Of a stretch of 64,000 bases of DNA, positions 53,658 to 62,269 are shown in pieces; position 1 is the first letter of the stretch; every line of letters starts with the position of its first letter. The notes beneath the pieces are model-generated. The model was not told where the DNA came from, searched no databases, and saw only the letters and a list, made by a program, of their open reading frames with translations. Where the stretch lies: NCBI RefSeq assembly GCF_010499255.1, contig NZ_JAAGRN010000008.1:99733-163732 (forward strand), written 5' to 3'. The translations under genes were made by a program, and so were the position numbers. This DNA comes from Sheuella amnicola. GTDB taxonomy: Bacteria; Pseudomonadota; Gammaproteobacteria; Burkholderiales; Burkholderiaceae_B.

Positions 53658-53729
53658 TTGAGCGATCAAAGATTCGCCAGCAATGACTATGCGTAGGCGG
53701 GGCGAATTCAGGTTGCGGAGCATGAACAC

Positions 53730-54656
53730 GTGACATTTATCTATAAAGCTGAACCTACCCGCGGAAAAATCTGGGCTGATCTTTTTGCACAAAAAGCACC
53801 TGACATCGACTTTCGAGTCTGGCCAAATATCGGAGACCCGAAAAAAGTTCGCTTCCTAACGGTGTGGGAGCCTCCCGAAAATATCTCCGAACAATTTCCC
53901 AATCTGGAAATTCTTTTTTCGATCGGTGCAGGCGTAGATCAAATTAATTTCGAAACACTTCCTAAACACCTGCCGGTTGTTCGCATGATCGAGCCGGGAT
54001 TGACGCAATCAATGTGTGAATATGTGCTTTGGGCCGTACTGTCTATTCACCGCGACATGCCAACCTACCATCGTCAACAAGATCGTAAGGTATGGAAAGC
54101 CCTTAGAGTCTGGCCGGCTAACAAACGTCGCGTAGGTGTGATGGGGCTGGGCCGTCTCGGTCAAGTTGTCCTGAATCAGCTCAGGCTCATGAACTTCCGA
54201 TGCCTAGGTTGGAGTCGCACGGCCAAGCAAATTGAGGGAGTGCCGACATTCCATGGCACTGACTTGCTGGGCTCATTCTTGTCGCAATGCGACACACTGG
54301 TTTGCCTGATTCCTTTGACGCAAAGCACCAAAGGGATTCTGAATAGGGATGTATTCTCTCTCATGCCCGAAGGAGCTTCTCTCGTTCATGTCGGCAGGGG
54401 TGAACATCTTGAACCGAAGGATTTGATTGAAGCACTGGATAGTGGTCGGCTATCCGAAGCGATCCTGGATGTCACATCACCCGAACCACTCCCGGCAGAT
54501 GATCCGCTATGGTCTCATCCGAAAGTGATCGTGACACCGCATATTGCCAGCATGACGCAACCCGAAACAGCGATTGACACCGTTCTTGAAAATATTCGAC
54601 GTTTTGAACAGGGTCAGCCTTTAATCGGCCTGGTTGATCGTGATAGGGGATATTAA
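53730..54656 (+). CDS. ghrA: Glyoxylate/hydroxypyruvate reductase A (GhrA-type)
   Basis: A 308-residue D-2-hydroxyacid dehydrogenase reducing glyoxylate to glycolate and hydroxypyruvate to glycerate. Motifs: LFSIGAGVDQI, the NAD(P) fold VGVMGLGRLGQVVL followed by GWSRTAKQ (the Ser-Arg pair favours NADPH), LVHVGRGEHL with the substrate Arg, and the catalytic His in VTPHIASMTQP. Start is GTG at 53730, with GGAG ten bases upstream. Length matches E. coli GhrA (312). It could cooperate with malate synthase G in glyoxylate handling. It is divergent from ahpC. Confidence 0.92.
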   Translation: MTFIYKAEPTRGKIWADLFAQKAPDIDFRVWPNIGDPKKVRFLTVWEPPENISEQFPNLEILFSIGAGVDQINFETLPKHLPVVRMIEPGLTQSMCEYVLWAVLSIHRDMPTYHRQQDRKVWKALRVWPANKRRVGVMGLGRLGQVVLNQLRLMNFRCLGWSRTAKQIEGVPTFHGTDLLGSFLSQCDTLVCLIPLTQSTKGILNRDVFSLMPEGASLVHVGRGEHLEPKDLIEALDSGRLSEAILDVTSPEPLPADDPLWSHPKVIVTPHIASMTQPETAIDTVLENIRRFEQGQPLIGLVDRDRGY

Positions 54657-54686
54657 TAAAGCAATTCAAAGCGGGATCGTCATCAG

Positions 54687-54703
54687 AAAGCAGCTTCTGC
54701 TTT
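54687..54703 (+). terminator. Weak terminator-like hairpin after ghrA
   Basis: AAAGCAG / CTGCTTT with a CTT loop, followed by TTAGC. The T tract is short, so activity is uncertain. Confidence 0.4.
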
Positions 54704-54859
54704 TAGCTTGTCAATTACGATAGCAATGCACTACAGAAGCATTGAATGCAGCAGCATTGGCTGAGCAACTGGCCTTATCCTTGATGCAATATTTTTAAAA
54801 CACATCCCCTCCTACAACAAATCCAGACTGTATCTCTATTCTGATTAAAGGATGCTTTC

Positions 54860-56245
54860 ATGTCGAATCAAAATGACAATCTCGTTGCCTTGGATCGAGC
54901 TCACCTGATCCACCCGGTTGCCCCTTGGCGCAAACACGAAAAGCGTGGCGTCACTATCCTGGAGTCGGGTAAAGGGGCTTGGCTGAAAGATTCTGAGGGC
55001 AAAGATCTGCTCGATGCCTTTGCCGGCCTATGGTGCGTCAATATCGGATATGGTCAGGAAAGCGTGGTGCAAGTCGCAGCTGAACAGATGCGCAAGCTAC
55101 CTTATGCGACTGGATATTTTCATTTTGGCAGCGAACCGGCGATTCGCTTAGCCGACAAACTGGTCGAGATCAGTCCAGCATCATTGACGCGCGCCTATTT
55201 GACCTTGGGGGGATCCGAAGCTGTTGATGGAGCCATCAGACTGATTACTCAGTACTACAACTCGGTAGGACGTCCGCAGAAAAAACAATTCATCTCAATG
55301 CAGCGTGGCTATCACGGATCGTCATCTTCAGGCGCAGGCCTTACGGCACTTCCGGCGTTTCATCGTGGGTTTGACTTACCAAAGCCATGGCAACACTATA
55401 TTCCATCCCCTTATCCATACAGAAACGAAGCTGGTGCTGATTCTCAAACAGTGATCAACGGTTCCGTAGCTGCATTGAAAAAGGCCGTTGCAGATATTGG
55501 TGCGGATAATGTGGCGGCATTCTTCACTGAACCGATTCAAGGTTCAGGCGGTGTCATTGTCCCCCCGAAAGGTTGGCTCAAAGCCATGGCACAAACCTGT
55601 CGCGAACTGGATATTTTGTTTGTCGCCGATGAAGTCATCACGGGATTCGGCAGAACAGGTCCCATGTTCGCTTGTGATGCCGAGGGCGTCGAACCCGATC
55701 TCATGACTATCGCCAAAGGCCTCACCTCCGGATACGTTCCGATGGGTGCGACGTTGATGTCCGAACGAATCTATGCAGGCATCGCAGACGGCGCACCTGA
55801 AGGCGCAGCCATAGGGCACGGCGCGACCTACTCGGGCCATCCGGTCGGTGCCGCCGTTGCACTTGAAGTTATCCGAATCTACCAGGAAGGTGGCATGCTT
55901 GCCCATGCCCAGGGCGTAACCCCTGCCTTTGCCGATGCGCTTGATAGCATGATCGAGCATCCACTAGTAGGCGAGTCACGCCACAGAGGATTACTTGGCG
56001 CACTAGAACTGGTTAGCAACAAGAAAACCAAAGCCGGATTTGACCCCAGTTTGAATCTGTCCGATAAAATCGCTTCGATCGGTTATGAAAATGGCTTGAT
56101 CTTCAGGGCGTTTGCGGACAATATTCTGGGATTCGCTCCTGCACTCTGTTTTACCGAAGATGAATTCGGCATCATGAAGTCCAAACTCAAGAAAACACTG
56201 GATGATGTCCTTGCCCTGCCGGAGGTCAGAAAAGCCCTCAGCTAG
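54860..56245 (+). CDS. Class III pyridoxal-phosphate aminotransferase
   Basis: A 461-residue omega-transaminase-type enzyme. PLP-site segments: GSEAVDGAIRLITQYYNS, the Tyr-His pair in QRGYHGSSSSGAG, FVADEVITGFGRTG (cofactor Asp) and the Schiff-base Lys in LMTIAKGLTSGYVPMGA, followed by HGATYSGHPVGAAVALEV. These features fit beta-alanine/putrescine/aspartate-family aminotransferases using pyruvate or 2-oxoglutarate. The Lrp/AsnC regulator begins 32 bases later in the same direction, which suggests that the substrate or product amino acid is the effector. Confidence 0.92.
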   Translation: MSNQNDNLVALDRAHLIHPVAPWRKHEKRGVTILESGKGAWLKDSEGKDLLDAFAGLWCVNIGYGQESVVQVAAEQMRKLPYATGYFHFGSEPAIRLADKLVEISPASLTRAYLTLGGSEAVDGAIRLITQYYNSVGRPQKKQFISMQRGYHGSSSSGAGLTALPAFHRGFDLPKPWQHYIPSPYPYRNEAGADSQTVINGSVAALKKAVADIGADNVAAFFTEPIQGSGGVIVPPKGWLKAMAQTCRELDILFVADEVITGFGRTGPMFACDAEGVEPDLMTIAKGLTSGYVPMGATLMSERIYAGIADGAPEGAAIGHGATYSGHPVGAAVALEVIRIYQEGGMLAHAQGVTPAFADALDSMIEHPLVGESRHRGLLGALELVSNKKTKAGFDPSLNLSDKIASIGYENGLIFRAFADNILGFAPALCFTEDEFGIMKSKLKKTLDDVLALPEVRKALS

Positions 56246-56276
56246 GGATCGCACAACGAACCGAACCCGACTACCG

Positions 56277-56774
56277 ATGATGCCTAACCATTTAAAAATT
56301 GATCGGCTTGATCTGCGCATTCTGAGCCAGCTTCAGCAAAATGGACGAATCACCAACGTCGATCTGGCCGATGCGGTTGGATTGTCTGCCAGCCCTTGCC
56401 TTGCCAGAGTCAAGCGGCTGGAGCAGGCGGGTTATATCATTGGCTGCGGTGCCGAGATTCGTTTGGAAAAACTCGGCGAAACCGTCACGGTTTTCACTGA
56501 AGTCACCCTCGCGGATCATCACCGCGAGGACTTCATCCGATTCGAAGCCGCTATTCGCGAAGTTGATGAAGTTATCGAATGCCATCTCGTAAGTGGTGGC
56601 TACGACTATTTGCTGAAATTCATCACACGCGGCGTCAGCCACTATCAATCGATTATCGAAGCGCTTCTAGACCAAAATATCGGCATAGACAAATACTTCA
56701 GCTACATCGTAATCAAGTCACCGTTCGTAAAAAAGAACTACCCGATCGAACGACTTTTCAACTCCGGATCGTGA
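56277..56774 (+). CDS. Lrp/AsnC-family transcriptional regulator
   Basis: A 165-residue regulator with an N-terminal winged helix (LKIDRLDLRILSQLQQNGRI, then NVDLADAVGLSASPCLARVK as the recognition helix) and a C-terminal RAM effector domain (about 70-150; VIECHLVSGGYDYLLKF). Two consecutive ATGs (56277, 56280) offer the start; the long open frame reaching into the aminotransferase gene is not needed. It most likely controls the upstream aminotransferase in response to an amino acid, as is common for such pairs. Family very clear; effector unknown. Confidence 0.93.
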   Translation: MMPNHLKIDRLDLRILSQLQQNGRITNVDLADAVGLSASPCLARVKRLEQAGYIIGCGAEIRLEKLGETVTVFTEVTLADHHREDFIRFEAAIREVDEVIECHLVSGGYDYLLKFITRGVSHYQSIIEALLDQNIGIDKYFSYIVIKSPFVKKNYPIERLFNSGS

Positions 56775-56861
56775 TCAGGAGCTTTAATCAAACTATGACC
56801 ATGGTCTAATTCCGAGAGAATGAGATTTAATCAAATTCATTTCGGTTATACTCGAAGTGTC

Positions 56862-57013
56862 ATTGGGGAGTAGCCGCTCTTCTTCTAGAGGCTAACGTCA
56901 ACATACTTGATCATCGATCATGGCGTGAGCAGTTTCTTACCTGGCAAGACCTTTGACCACAGCGTATCCGACAAGGCCGGAGATGCGCGGTGGTCAATCG
57001 TACTTATCCGGCC
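56862..57013 (+). ncRNA. yybP-ykoY manganese riboswitch
   Basis: The 5' leader of the GDT1/MneA-type gene shows the family's conserved blocks in the right order: TTGGGGAGTAGCCGC at 56864-56877, then AACGTCAACATACTTG at about 56894-56909, then GGCAAGACCTTTGACC from 56943. The last two carry the metal-site loops. Downstream, TTGACCAC (56953-56960) can pair with GTGGTCAA (56990-56997). A competing stem, GGCCGGA (56975-56981) with TCCGGCC (57007-57013), ends next to the AGGA ribosome binding site (57015-57018). This fits Mn(II)-dependent switching at the level of translation. Motif match and gene context agree; the exact fold was not computed. Confidence 0.88.
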
Positions 57014-57025
57014 TAGGAACCTGAC

Positions 57026-57604
57026 ATGGAATCCCTTCTCGTTTCAACCGGTGTCGTTGCATTGGCCGAAATCGGTGACAAGACTCAATTACTTGCTTTC
57101 ATTCTGGCTGCGCGCTTCAAAAAGCCCGTTCCGATCATTCTTGGCATTCTTCTCGCCACCATTATCAATCATGGTCTTGCAGGGGCATTAGGCGCATGGA
57201 TTACAAGCGCGGTCAGTCCTGAAGTACTGCGCTGGGTTCTTGGACTGTCTTTTATCGGCATGGCTATCTGGACCATGATCCCCGACAAAATCGAAGAAGA
57301 GGAAACTCAGGTTGCAAAACGCTTCGGCGTATTCGGCGCAACGCTGATTACGTTCTTTCTGGCAGAAATGGGCGATAAAACCCAGATTGCAACCGTCGCG
57401 ATGGCTGCGCATTACGCAGCTCCGCTCACCGTTGTCATTGGAACAACGCTCGGCATGCTGATCGCAGACGTACCCGCTGTATTTATCGGCGACAAACTTG
57501 CCAACAAAATTCCGATGAAACTGGTGCATACCATTGCTGCAGGAATATTCGCAATTCTTGGAATCGCCACCCTCCTTGGAGCTGGTTCGAAACTTGGGTT
57601 TTAG
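57026..57604 (+). CDS. mneA: GDT1/UPF0016-family manganese exporter (MneA-like)
   Basis: A 192-residue inner membrane protein with six predicted helices in two repeats. Each repeat carries the family signature ExGDK(T/S): VALAEIGDKTQLLAF near residue 12 and FFLAEMGDKTQIATVAM near residue 118. The acidic residues there form the cation path. Bacterial members export Mn(II). The gene is preceded by a yybP-ykoY riboswitch, which turns such exporters on when Mn is high. The ATG at 57026 has AGGA seven bases upstream. It converges on the M50/HlyD gene with four bases between stops. Confidence 0.93.
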   Translation: MESLLVSTGVVALAEIGDKTQLLAFILAARFKKPVPIILGILLATIINHGLAGALGAWITSAVSPEVLRWVLGLSFIGMAIWTMIPDKIEEEETQVAKRFGVFGATLITFFLAEMGDKTQIATVAMAAHYAAPLTVVIGTTLGMLIADVPAVFIGDKLANKIPMKLVHTIAAGIFAILGIATLLGAGSKLGF

Positions 57605-57608
57605 CAAG

Positions 57609-59729
57609 TCAGAATCCAAGCTCGCGGATCAGAGTACCGAATCCGGATCTTAAAAAATGACCTATTAAAGAACGCGGCCAGCCATAAATCACGACTGTGC
57701 CGCGTAAAAAACCTGTTCCGACATTCTCGATTTCAGAAGTAACCTTAAGACGCACTCTGAATATCGATCTTTCCGGTATCAACACATTGTTTTGTTGCCT
57801 GACAAGAATATGGCCTCCGAAACTCGCGGCAAGTGGAGCGTCAACAAGGGTTCTGCTTGCATCCTGATCGATCGAAATAACCTCCAGTTTCATCGCTCCG
57901 ATTCCCGGTGTTTCCGCAATAAAGCGTCCGAGGCTACCCAATTCAAAGCGCAACAAGTCGGACTCTTCAACATAAGTATCAACAATCCAATCCCGCGTAT
58001 TGGCGAATATGGCTAGCTTGAATCCTTTAGACACCCAATCGCCAACATGAACATCAGGCTGAATATCGAGAACTTCGCCATTAAAAGGAGCAATAGGGGT
58101 GAGCAGTGCGCGTTGTTCTAACACTCCTTTCAACTCCTTTTGCGCAGATGTTAGTTGCTCCCTCAGGATAGACTGCTGCTGTAAATTTTCGGAACTAAAT
58201 CCTGCACCACCAACTTGCTTTTCCAGTGTCTGGATTCTTAAACGAGTCAAATCGATTTTGTGATTCAATTCCATCGAAGAAAGTGTCATGATGGACTGAC
58301 CCGATTTCAATTTCGACCCGATAGGTGGAGGTAAGTTTGTTATCTCGGCAGGAACACTTGCTACGATATTGAAGCTTTTTTCAGGCTTGAACATTCCCTG
58401 ACTGTTGACCGTAAAGTCATAGGGAGCAATAAGCAAAATTAAGATGAGCCAAAACAAATAAAACCCGGGCTTATGTTTAAGATCTGATTGGATATCCTTT
58501 TTTCTAGCTAACCAGAATGCCAACTCATCAACAATTGGGCGAACAAGAAAATACCAGACTTCAACGCCAAAAAGAATGACTCCCAATGCTTTGAAAAAAA
58601 AGTGATAGACCAAAAGTGCGATGCCTGTAAAAACGATCAGGCGGTAAATCCAGATAGCGAAAGCGAAAAGTATCATCGATACGCGCTTGCCACGTGCGAC
58701 ATACTCAGGAGCAGGATCATTCAGATAAAACAGAGTTTCCCTAATCCACCAGCGCGCCAAGGCAAAACAGCGTGCATGCAAATTAGGCATCCCGACCAGA
58801 TCACATAATATGAAATAACCATCAAACCGCATGAACGGACTGGCATTAACCAATATCGTTGCGGCCAGGGATGTCGTGGCCAGAAAAAACATCACGCCAC
58901 GCAAACTACCTTCAGGTAGAAAGGCCCACGCCATCAATGCCCAGGCTGCAATCAGCAATTCTGTTGCGATTCCAGCAGCAGCGATATACAAACGACTTCG
59001 ATGTGAAGACAATTTCCAGGACTCGGTCACATCCGTATAAGCCATGGGCATCATGACCAAAAAGGCAACCCCCATCGTTGGGACGCGACACTTGAATCGT
59101 TTGGCCACGATCGCATGGCCAAGTTCATGAAATATCCTGATGGCCACAAGGGCAACAGCATAGCCGCTTAGACCTTCCCAACTAAATGTGTCTACAAGTG
59201 TCGCTGAAAATACGGACCATTGTCGAGACACTTCCCATAGTCCGATTAAAAGCGCGAGTAAGGTTACTTGGAAAAAAGTACGGCTGAATAAAAACTCAAG
59301 TCTCGGCACTAACCACTCAAGCATCGAGTCTGGTTTGAAAATGGGTATACGAAAAAAAAGATAACTATGAATAGCTCGCTGCCAAAAACTCTGGTCTGAT
59401 TTTTGCTTTTTTGAAGTTAACCAAACAGTTCCGGATATATCATGACGCTGGATCAATTCATTTTTATCAAGAAAATCCAGCACTATTTTGACATCTGGCA
59501 ATTCAAGATGTAGCGGCGTCTCAACATTGATTGTTTCGCAAATCAGCGTCGGATCTTTGAGTCCCAGTCTGGACACAACTTCAAAAGCGCTCCAGTCTAG
59601 GGAAAAGTATTGATTGCGAGCAGGATCGTGAATAGTCCAGGTTGGAGCACCATCACGATCGATAGGACCACGATGCAAAGTCAGATCCTCTCGCAATGAA
59701 ATTTCCGGATATATCCGATCTATGGACAT
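57609..59729 (-). CDS. M50-type zinc metalloprotease fused to RRE-like and HlyD domains
   Basis: A 706-residue polytopic membrane protein. Residues 1-100 resemble a PqqD/RRE-type peptide-recognition domain (WTIHDPARNQYFSLDWSAFE, LDFLDKNELIQ). Residues 150-430 hold about nine hydrophobic segments with the site-2-protease zinc motif HELGH near residue 201 and the second ligand region PFMRFDGYF near 300. Residues 440-690 are an HlyD-type periplasmic arm: lipoyl half-motifs, a short coiled coil (LRIQTLEKQVGG) and a beta barrel. It resembles 'putative peptide zinc metalloprotease' YydH-type proteins. It is last in the export operon, five bases after the GAF/HlyD gene. Role inferred: processing and/or guiding a peptide or protein to the TolC-like channel. 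Confidence 0.8.
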   Translation of the reverse strand: MSIDRIYPEISLREDLTLHRGPIDRDGAPTWTIHDPARNQYFSLDWSAFEVVSRLGLKDPTLICETINVETPLHLELPDVKIVLDFLDKNELIQRHDISGTVWLTSKKQKSDQSFWQRAIHSYLFFRIPIFKPDSMLEWLVPRLEFLFSRTFFQVTLLALLIGLWEVSRQWSVFSATLVDTFSWEGLSGYAVALVAIRIFHELGHAIVAKRFKCRVPTMGVAFLVMMPMAYTDVTESWKLSSHRSRLYIAAAGIATELLIAAWALMAWAFLPEGSLRGVMFFLATTSLAATILVNASPFMRFDGYFILCDLVGMPNLHARCFALARWWIRETLFYLNDPAPEYVARGKRVSMILFAFAIWIYRLIVFTGIALLVYHFFFKALGVILFGVEVWYFLVRPIVDELAFWLARKKDIQSDLKHKPGFYLFWLILILLIAPYDFTVNSQGMFKPEKSFNIVASVPAEITNLPPPIGSKLKSGQSIMTLSSMELNHKIDLTRLRIQTLEKQVGGAGFSSENLQQQSILREQLTSAQKELKGVLEQRALLTPIAPFNGEVLDIQPDVHVGDWVSKGFKLAIFANTRDWIVDTYVEESDLLRFELGSLGRFIAETPGIGAMKLEVISIDQDASRTLVDAPLAASFGGHILVRQQNNVLIPERSIFRVRLKVTSEIENVGTGFLRGTVVIYGWPRSLIGHFLRSGFGTLIRELGF

Positions 59730-59734
59730 ATTTA

Positions 59735-61288
59735 TCAGAACCCGACGAACTGTCTAAGTGCTGCGAGCGGTTTTCGAAGCATCCAGTAAGAAAACGGTAC
59801 ATACTTTCCGGATATCTTCGCAGTGCCTCGCAATCCAATTCTGGCCGAATGTTCGTCTTGATCGATTCGGGCACGCATCCTGTACGCGTATGTCCCATCC
59901 GGTCGTAAAATAGCTTCGTGACCTAAATACCGGATGATGCCTGCAACGGGATTCAGGGGCGATGTATTCAAATACATGGTCACAGGTGTATTCGGCTCAA
60001 GTTCGATGGCCTCGTTCAACGGAATCCAGGCTTCGATTTCAACCAAGCCTTCAGTTGCAACCACCATCACTTTCTCACCGGCCGCAACAGGTTTACCAAT
60101 CCAGGCTGATGGATCATCGAATAAAGCAATACCATTTCGCGGCGCAATGATCTGTGCCTTATCCAGCAATTTTTTCAAATAATCTGCTTCGATCTGTTTT
60201 TCGCTTGCTTTGCCCTCCTGGGGATTAAGCAAACTTCGGCTTTTCGGATCTGTCAAAGACTGCAGTGAGCTTTGACGATATTCAGTGGACGCAATCTGCA
60301 TTTCTTGCTGAGCCACTTGTAGCCTACTGGTCAACGTTGTCAGATCAAGCTTAAATAGCGGTTGTCCCTCCCTAACTTGCTGATTCGGTAAGACGAAAAA
60401 TTCATCCACCACTCCGTCAATCGGAACGCGAATCACAGCGGGATTAAAAGGAACCAATTCAGCCGGTGCGAGAATAGTTAAACGTACGGGAAAGAAAACA
60501 ATCAGAAAAAAAAGCAACCAGTACCTGACTTTTTTACTCTTCCACAGCGAAAGTAATGCGCCCACTATCTTAAATAGCGTACCTTTTACACCATTACCGA
60601 ACATGCGTCGGATGGCCGTCCCAATCGATTTGCAGGCACACAAAATCCCATCAACCCACTTACCAGGTCGCAACAAAATTTGAAACAAAAAGTATTTCAA
60701 TCCAATACCGACATCCCGGATAAACTTTGCCGTTTGCGAAAAAGTTGGGATCAACGATCCGATTCGATTCAACGAATATGTGAATCTGCTCTGCAATGAA
60801 GGACCCTGAAGCCTATTCCAGGAAAAAGACCAGATATCGACCCATTCGGAAAGCAAGGCGAAATCCAACTCGCTCCATGTCTCATCACGAGCAACTAGAA
60901 AGCCCGCTTTTGAATTTTTACCTGCATTAAACGGAATCCAAAGCGCGTGTGCGGGCAAGGATTGCTCCCACTCCAACACATCTTGCTCATTGAACATACC
61001 GGGCTCGATCACGACAGGATGATCAAACGCACCGCTTAGCGTGTCACAAACCTTCGATAACCAGGTAATGAACGGAGAATTTGGATCTACATGCGAGACA
61101 CCAGATTGTGCCAAAACACCTTGCCCAGCAAGCCAAAGAACCGAAATCCTGAAACTGGCAAGACCAAATGTTTCGTTGACCAACATGAATTTCAACGCAT
61201 TTGCATCTTCAATGTGTCTGGCACGCCTAGCAAAACTTAATAATTTTGCGGCTGAATGTTCCTGTGAGGATCCAATCTTTTCATCCAT
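59735..61288 (-). CDS. HlyD-family membrane fusion protein with N-terminal cytosolic GAF-like region
   Basis: About 517 residues from ATG 61288; the frame is open to a GTG at 61345 that would overlap the preceding gene, and neither start has a clear ribosome binding site. Residues 1-230 are soluble and cytosolic, with a GAF-like pattern (FRISVLWLAGQGVLAQSGV, ALWIPFNAGKNSKAGFLVAR). One helix (YWLLFFLIVFFPVRLTILAP) crosses the membrane. The rest is HlyD-like: GVVDEFFVLPNQQVREGQPL (lipoyl), a short alpha-hairpin (SRLQVAQQEMQIASTEY) and the second lipoyl half IIAPRNGIALFDDP. It sits between the adaptor and the M50 protease, all in one operon. Confidence 0.78.
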   Translation of the reverse strand: MDEKIGSSQEHSAAKLLSFARRARHIEDANALKFMLVNETFGLASFRISVLWLAGQGVLAQSGVSHVDPNSPFITWLSKVCDTLSGAFDHPVVIEPGMFNEQDVLEWEQSLPAHALWIPFNAGKNSKAGFLVARDETWSELDFALLSEWVDIWSFSWNRLQGPSLQSRFTYSLNRIGSLIPTFSQTAKFIRDVGIGLKYFLFQILLRPGKWVDGILCACKSIGTAIRRMFGNGVKGTLFKIVGALLSLWKSKKVRYWLLFFLIVFFPVRLTILAPAELVPFNPAVIRVPIDGVVDEFFVLPNQQVREGQPLFKLDLTTLTSRLQVAQQEMQIASTEYRQSSLQSLTDPKSRSLLNPQEGKASEKQIEADYLKKLLDKAQIIAPRNGIALFDDPSAWIGKPVAAGEKVMVVATEGLVEIEAWIPLNEAIELEPNTPVTMYLNTSPLNPVAGIIRYLGHEAILRPDGTYAYRMRARIDQDEHSARIGLRGTAKISGKYVPFSYWMLRKPLAALRQFVGF

Positions 61289-61304
61289 TGAATATATGAA
61301 GCAA

Positions 61305-62219
61305 TTATCGTAATGATTCAGGGGGAAGAATTTCGATTGATCCACTCATGCCGGGAGTCAACTCCGGAAACTCTCCATCGATCACAGCAGCAATTTTGAT
61401 TGTCTGACTGACTGGATCAATCCGAGGGCTAATGCGGGTCACTTTGGCCGGGTATGACTTACCTGCCTCATCAATCCTGATTTTGAAACGATAATCAGTT
61501 TTGATCCAAGTCGACCACTTGGATGGAGCAACAAACTCCAACTCCAAAGCGCTATCGTCCAATATATCAAGCAAGGGCTGTCCAGACTGAGCGAATTGCT
61601 GGACCCGGACTCGTTGCTCAACCACTCTTCCGTTAAATGGGGCAGAAATTTTGCACTTACTTACAATTGCTGAAAGCTCGGCAACTTCAGCACGTGATTT
61701 CAGATATTCAGAATGTGCATTTTCGGTTTCAACCCGGCTGACAGAACCCAATGCGAGCAACCTCTTATTCGTGTTGTAGTTACGTTCTGCAATGCCCATT
61801 GCGGCACGGACCTTTTCAAGCTGAGCAAGTTGAACACTGCAGTCAAACGTAACGAGAATACTGTTCAAATTAAAGGACTCACCCTCACGAAACACGAGCG
61901 ACTCGACTTTGGCGCTGATTTCAGCAGTGATAGTCGTGAAATTGACCGGACTCAGCTGAGCCCGAATTACAGGAATTTGAGTGACGGGTAAGGCCTTATC
62001 TGACGAAACAATAGTGCTTTCAGTTCGCTGGAATTTCGTGCCAAGCTCAGGAGATACCGCATTAGGTTGACTAGCTGCAGGAGATTGAGCGAAATTTGCC
62101 TGATCCCCATGCATTTCAGACTTGTTCGTATTCGAAACGTTGTGCCAGGGCCTCCATTCGAGCATGATCAACCCCGCAGCGATGACAAACAAAGATATCA
62201 CACGAAAATATCTATTCAT
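61305..62219 (-). CDS. RND/HlyD-type periplasmic adaptor protein
   Basis: A 304-residue protein with an N-terminal signal anchor (FRVISLFVIAAGLIMLEW), a linker rich in Ser/Asn/Gln, then adaptor domains: barrel-lipoyl TAEISAKVESLVFREGESF, a coiled hairpin (AQLEKVRAAMGIAERNYNTN, LGSVSRVETENAH), the second lipoyl half KISAPFNGRVVEQRV, and a C-terminal barrel ending in LTPGMSGSIEILPPE. It would bridge an inner membrane component and the TolC-like channel encoded 50 bases upstream. No RND pump gene is adjacent, which is unusual for this adaptor class. Confidence 0.87.
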   Translation of the reverse strand: MNRYFRVISLFVIAAGLIMLEWRPWHNVSNTNKSEMHGDQANFAQSPAASQPNAVSPELGTKFQRTESTIVSSDKALPVTQIPVIRAQLSPVNFTTITAEISAKVESLVFREGESFNLNSILVTFDCSVQLAQLEKVRAAMGIAERNYNTNKRLLALGSVSRVETENAHSEYLKSRAEVAELSAIVSKCKISAPFNGRVVEQRVRVQQFAQSGQPLLDILDDSALELEFVAPSKWSTWIKTDYRFKIRIDEAGKSYPAKVTRISPRIDPVSQTIKIAAVIDGEFPELTPGMSGSIEILPPESLR

Positions 62220-62269
62220 GACGAAAGATCGCTTTCAAGCAGCTTATCTGAAGAATCCGAATGAATGCA

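Noticed and set aside
56907..57191. Open frame starting inside the riboswitch
   Set aside because: It overlaps conserved riboswitch blocks and the mneA gene in another frame, with no family similarity.
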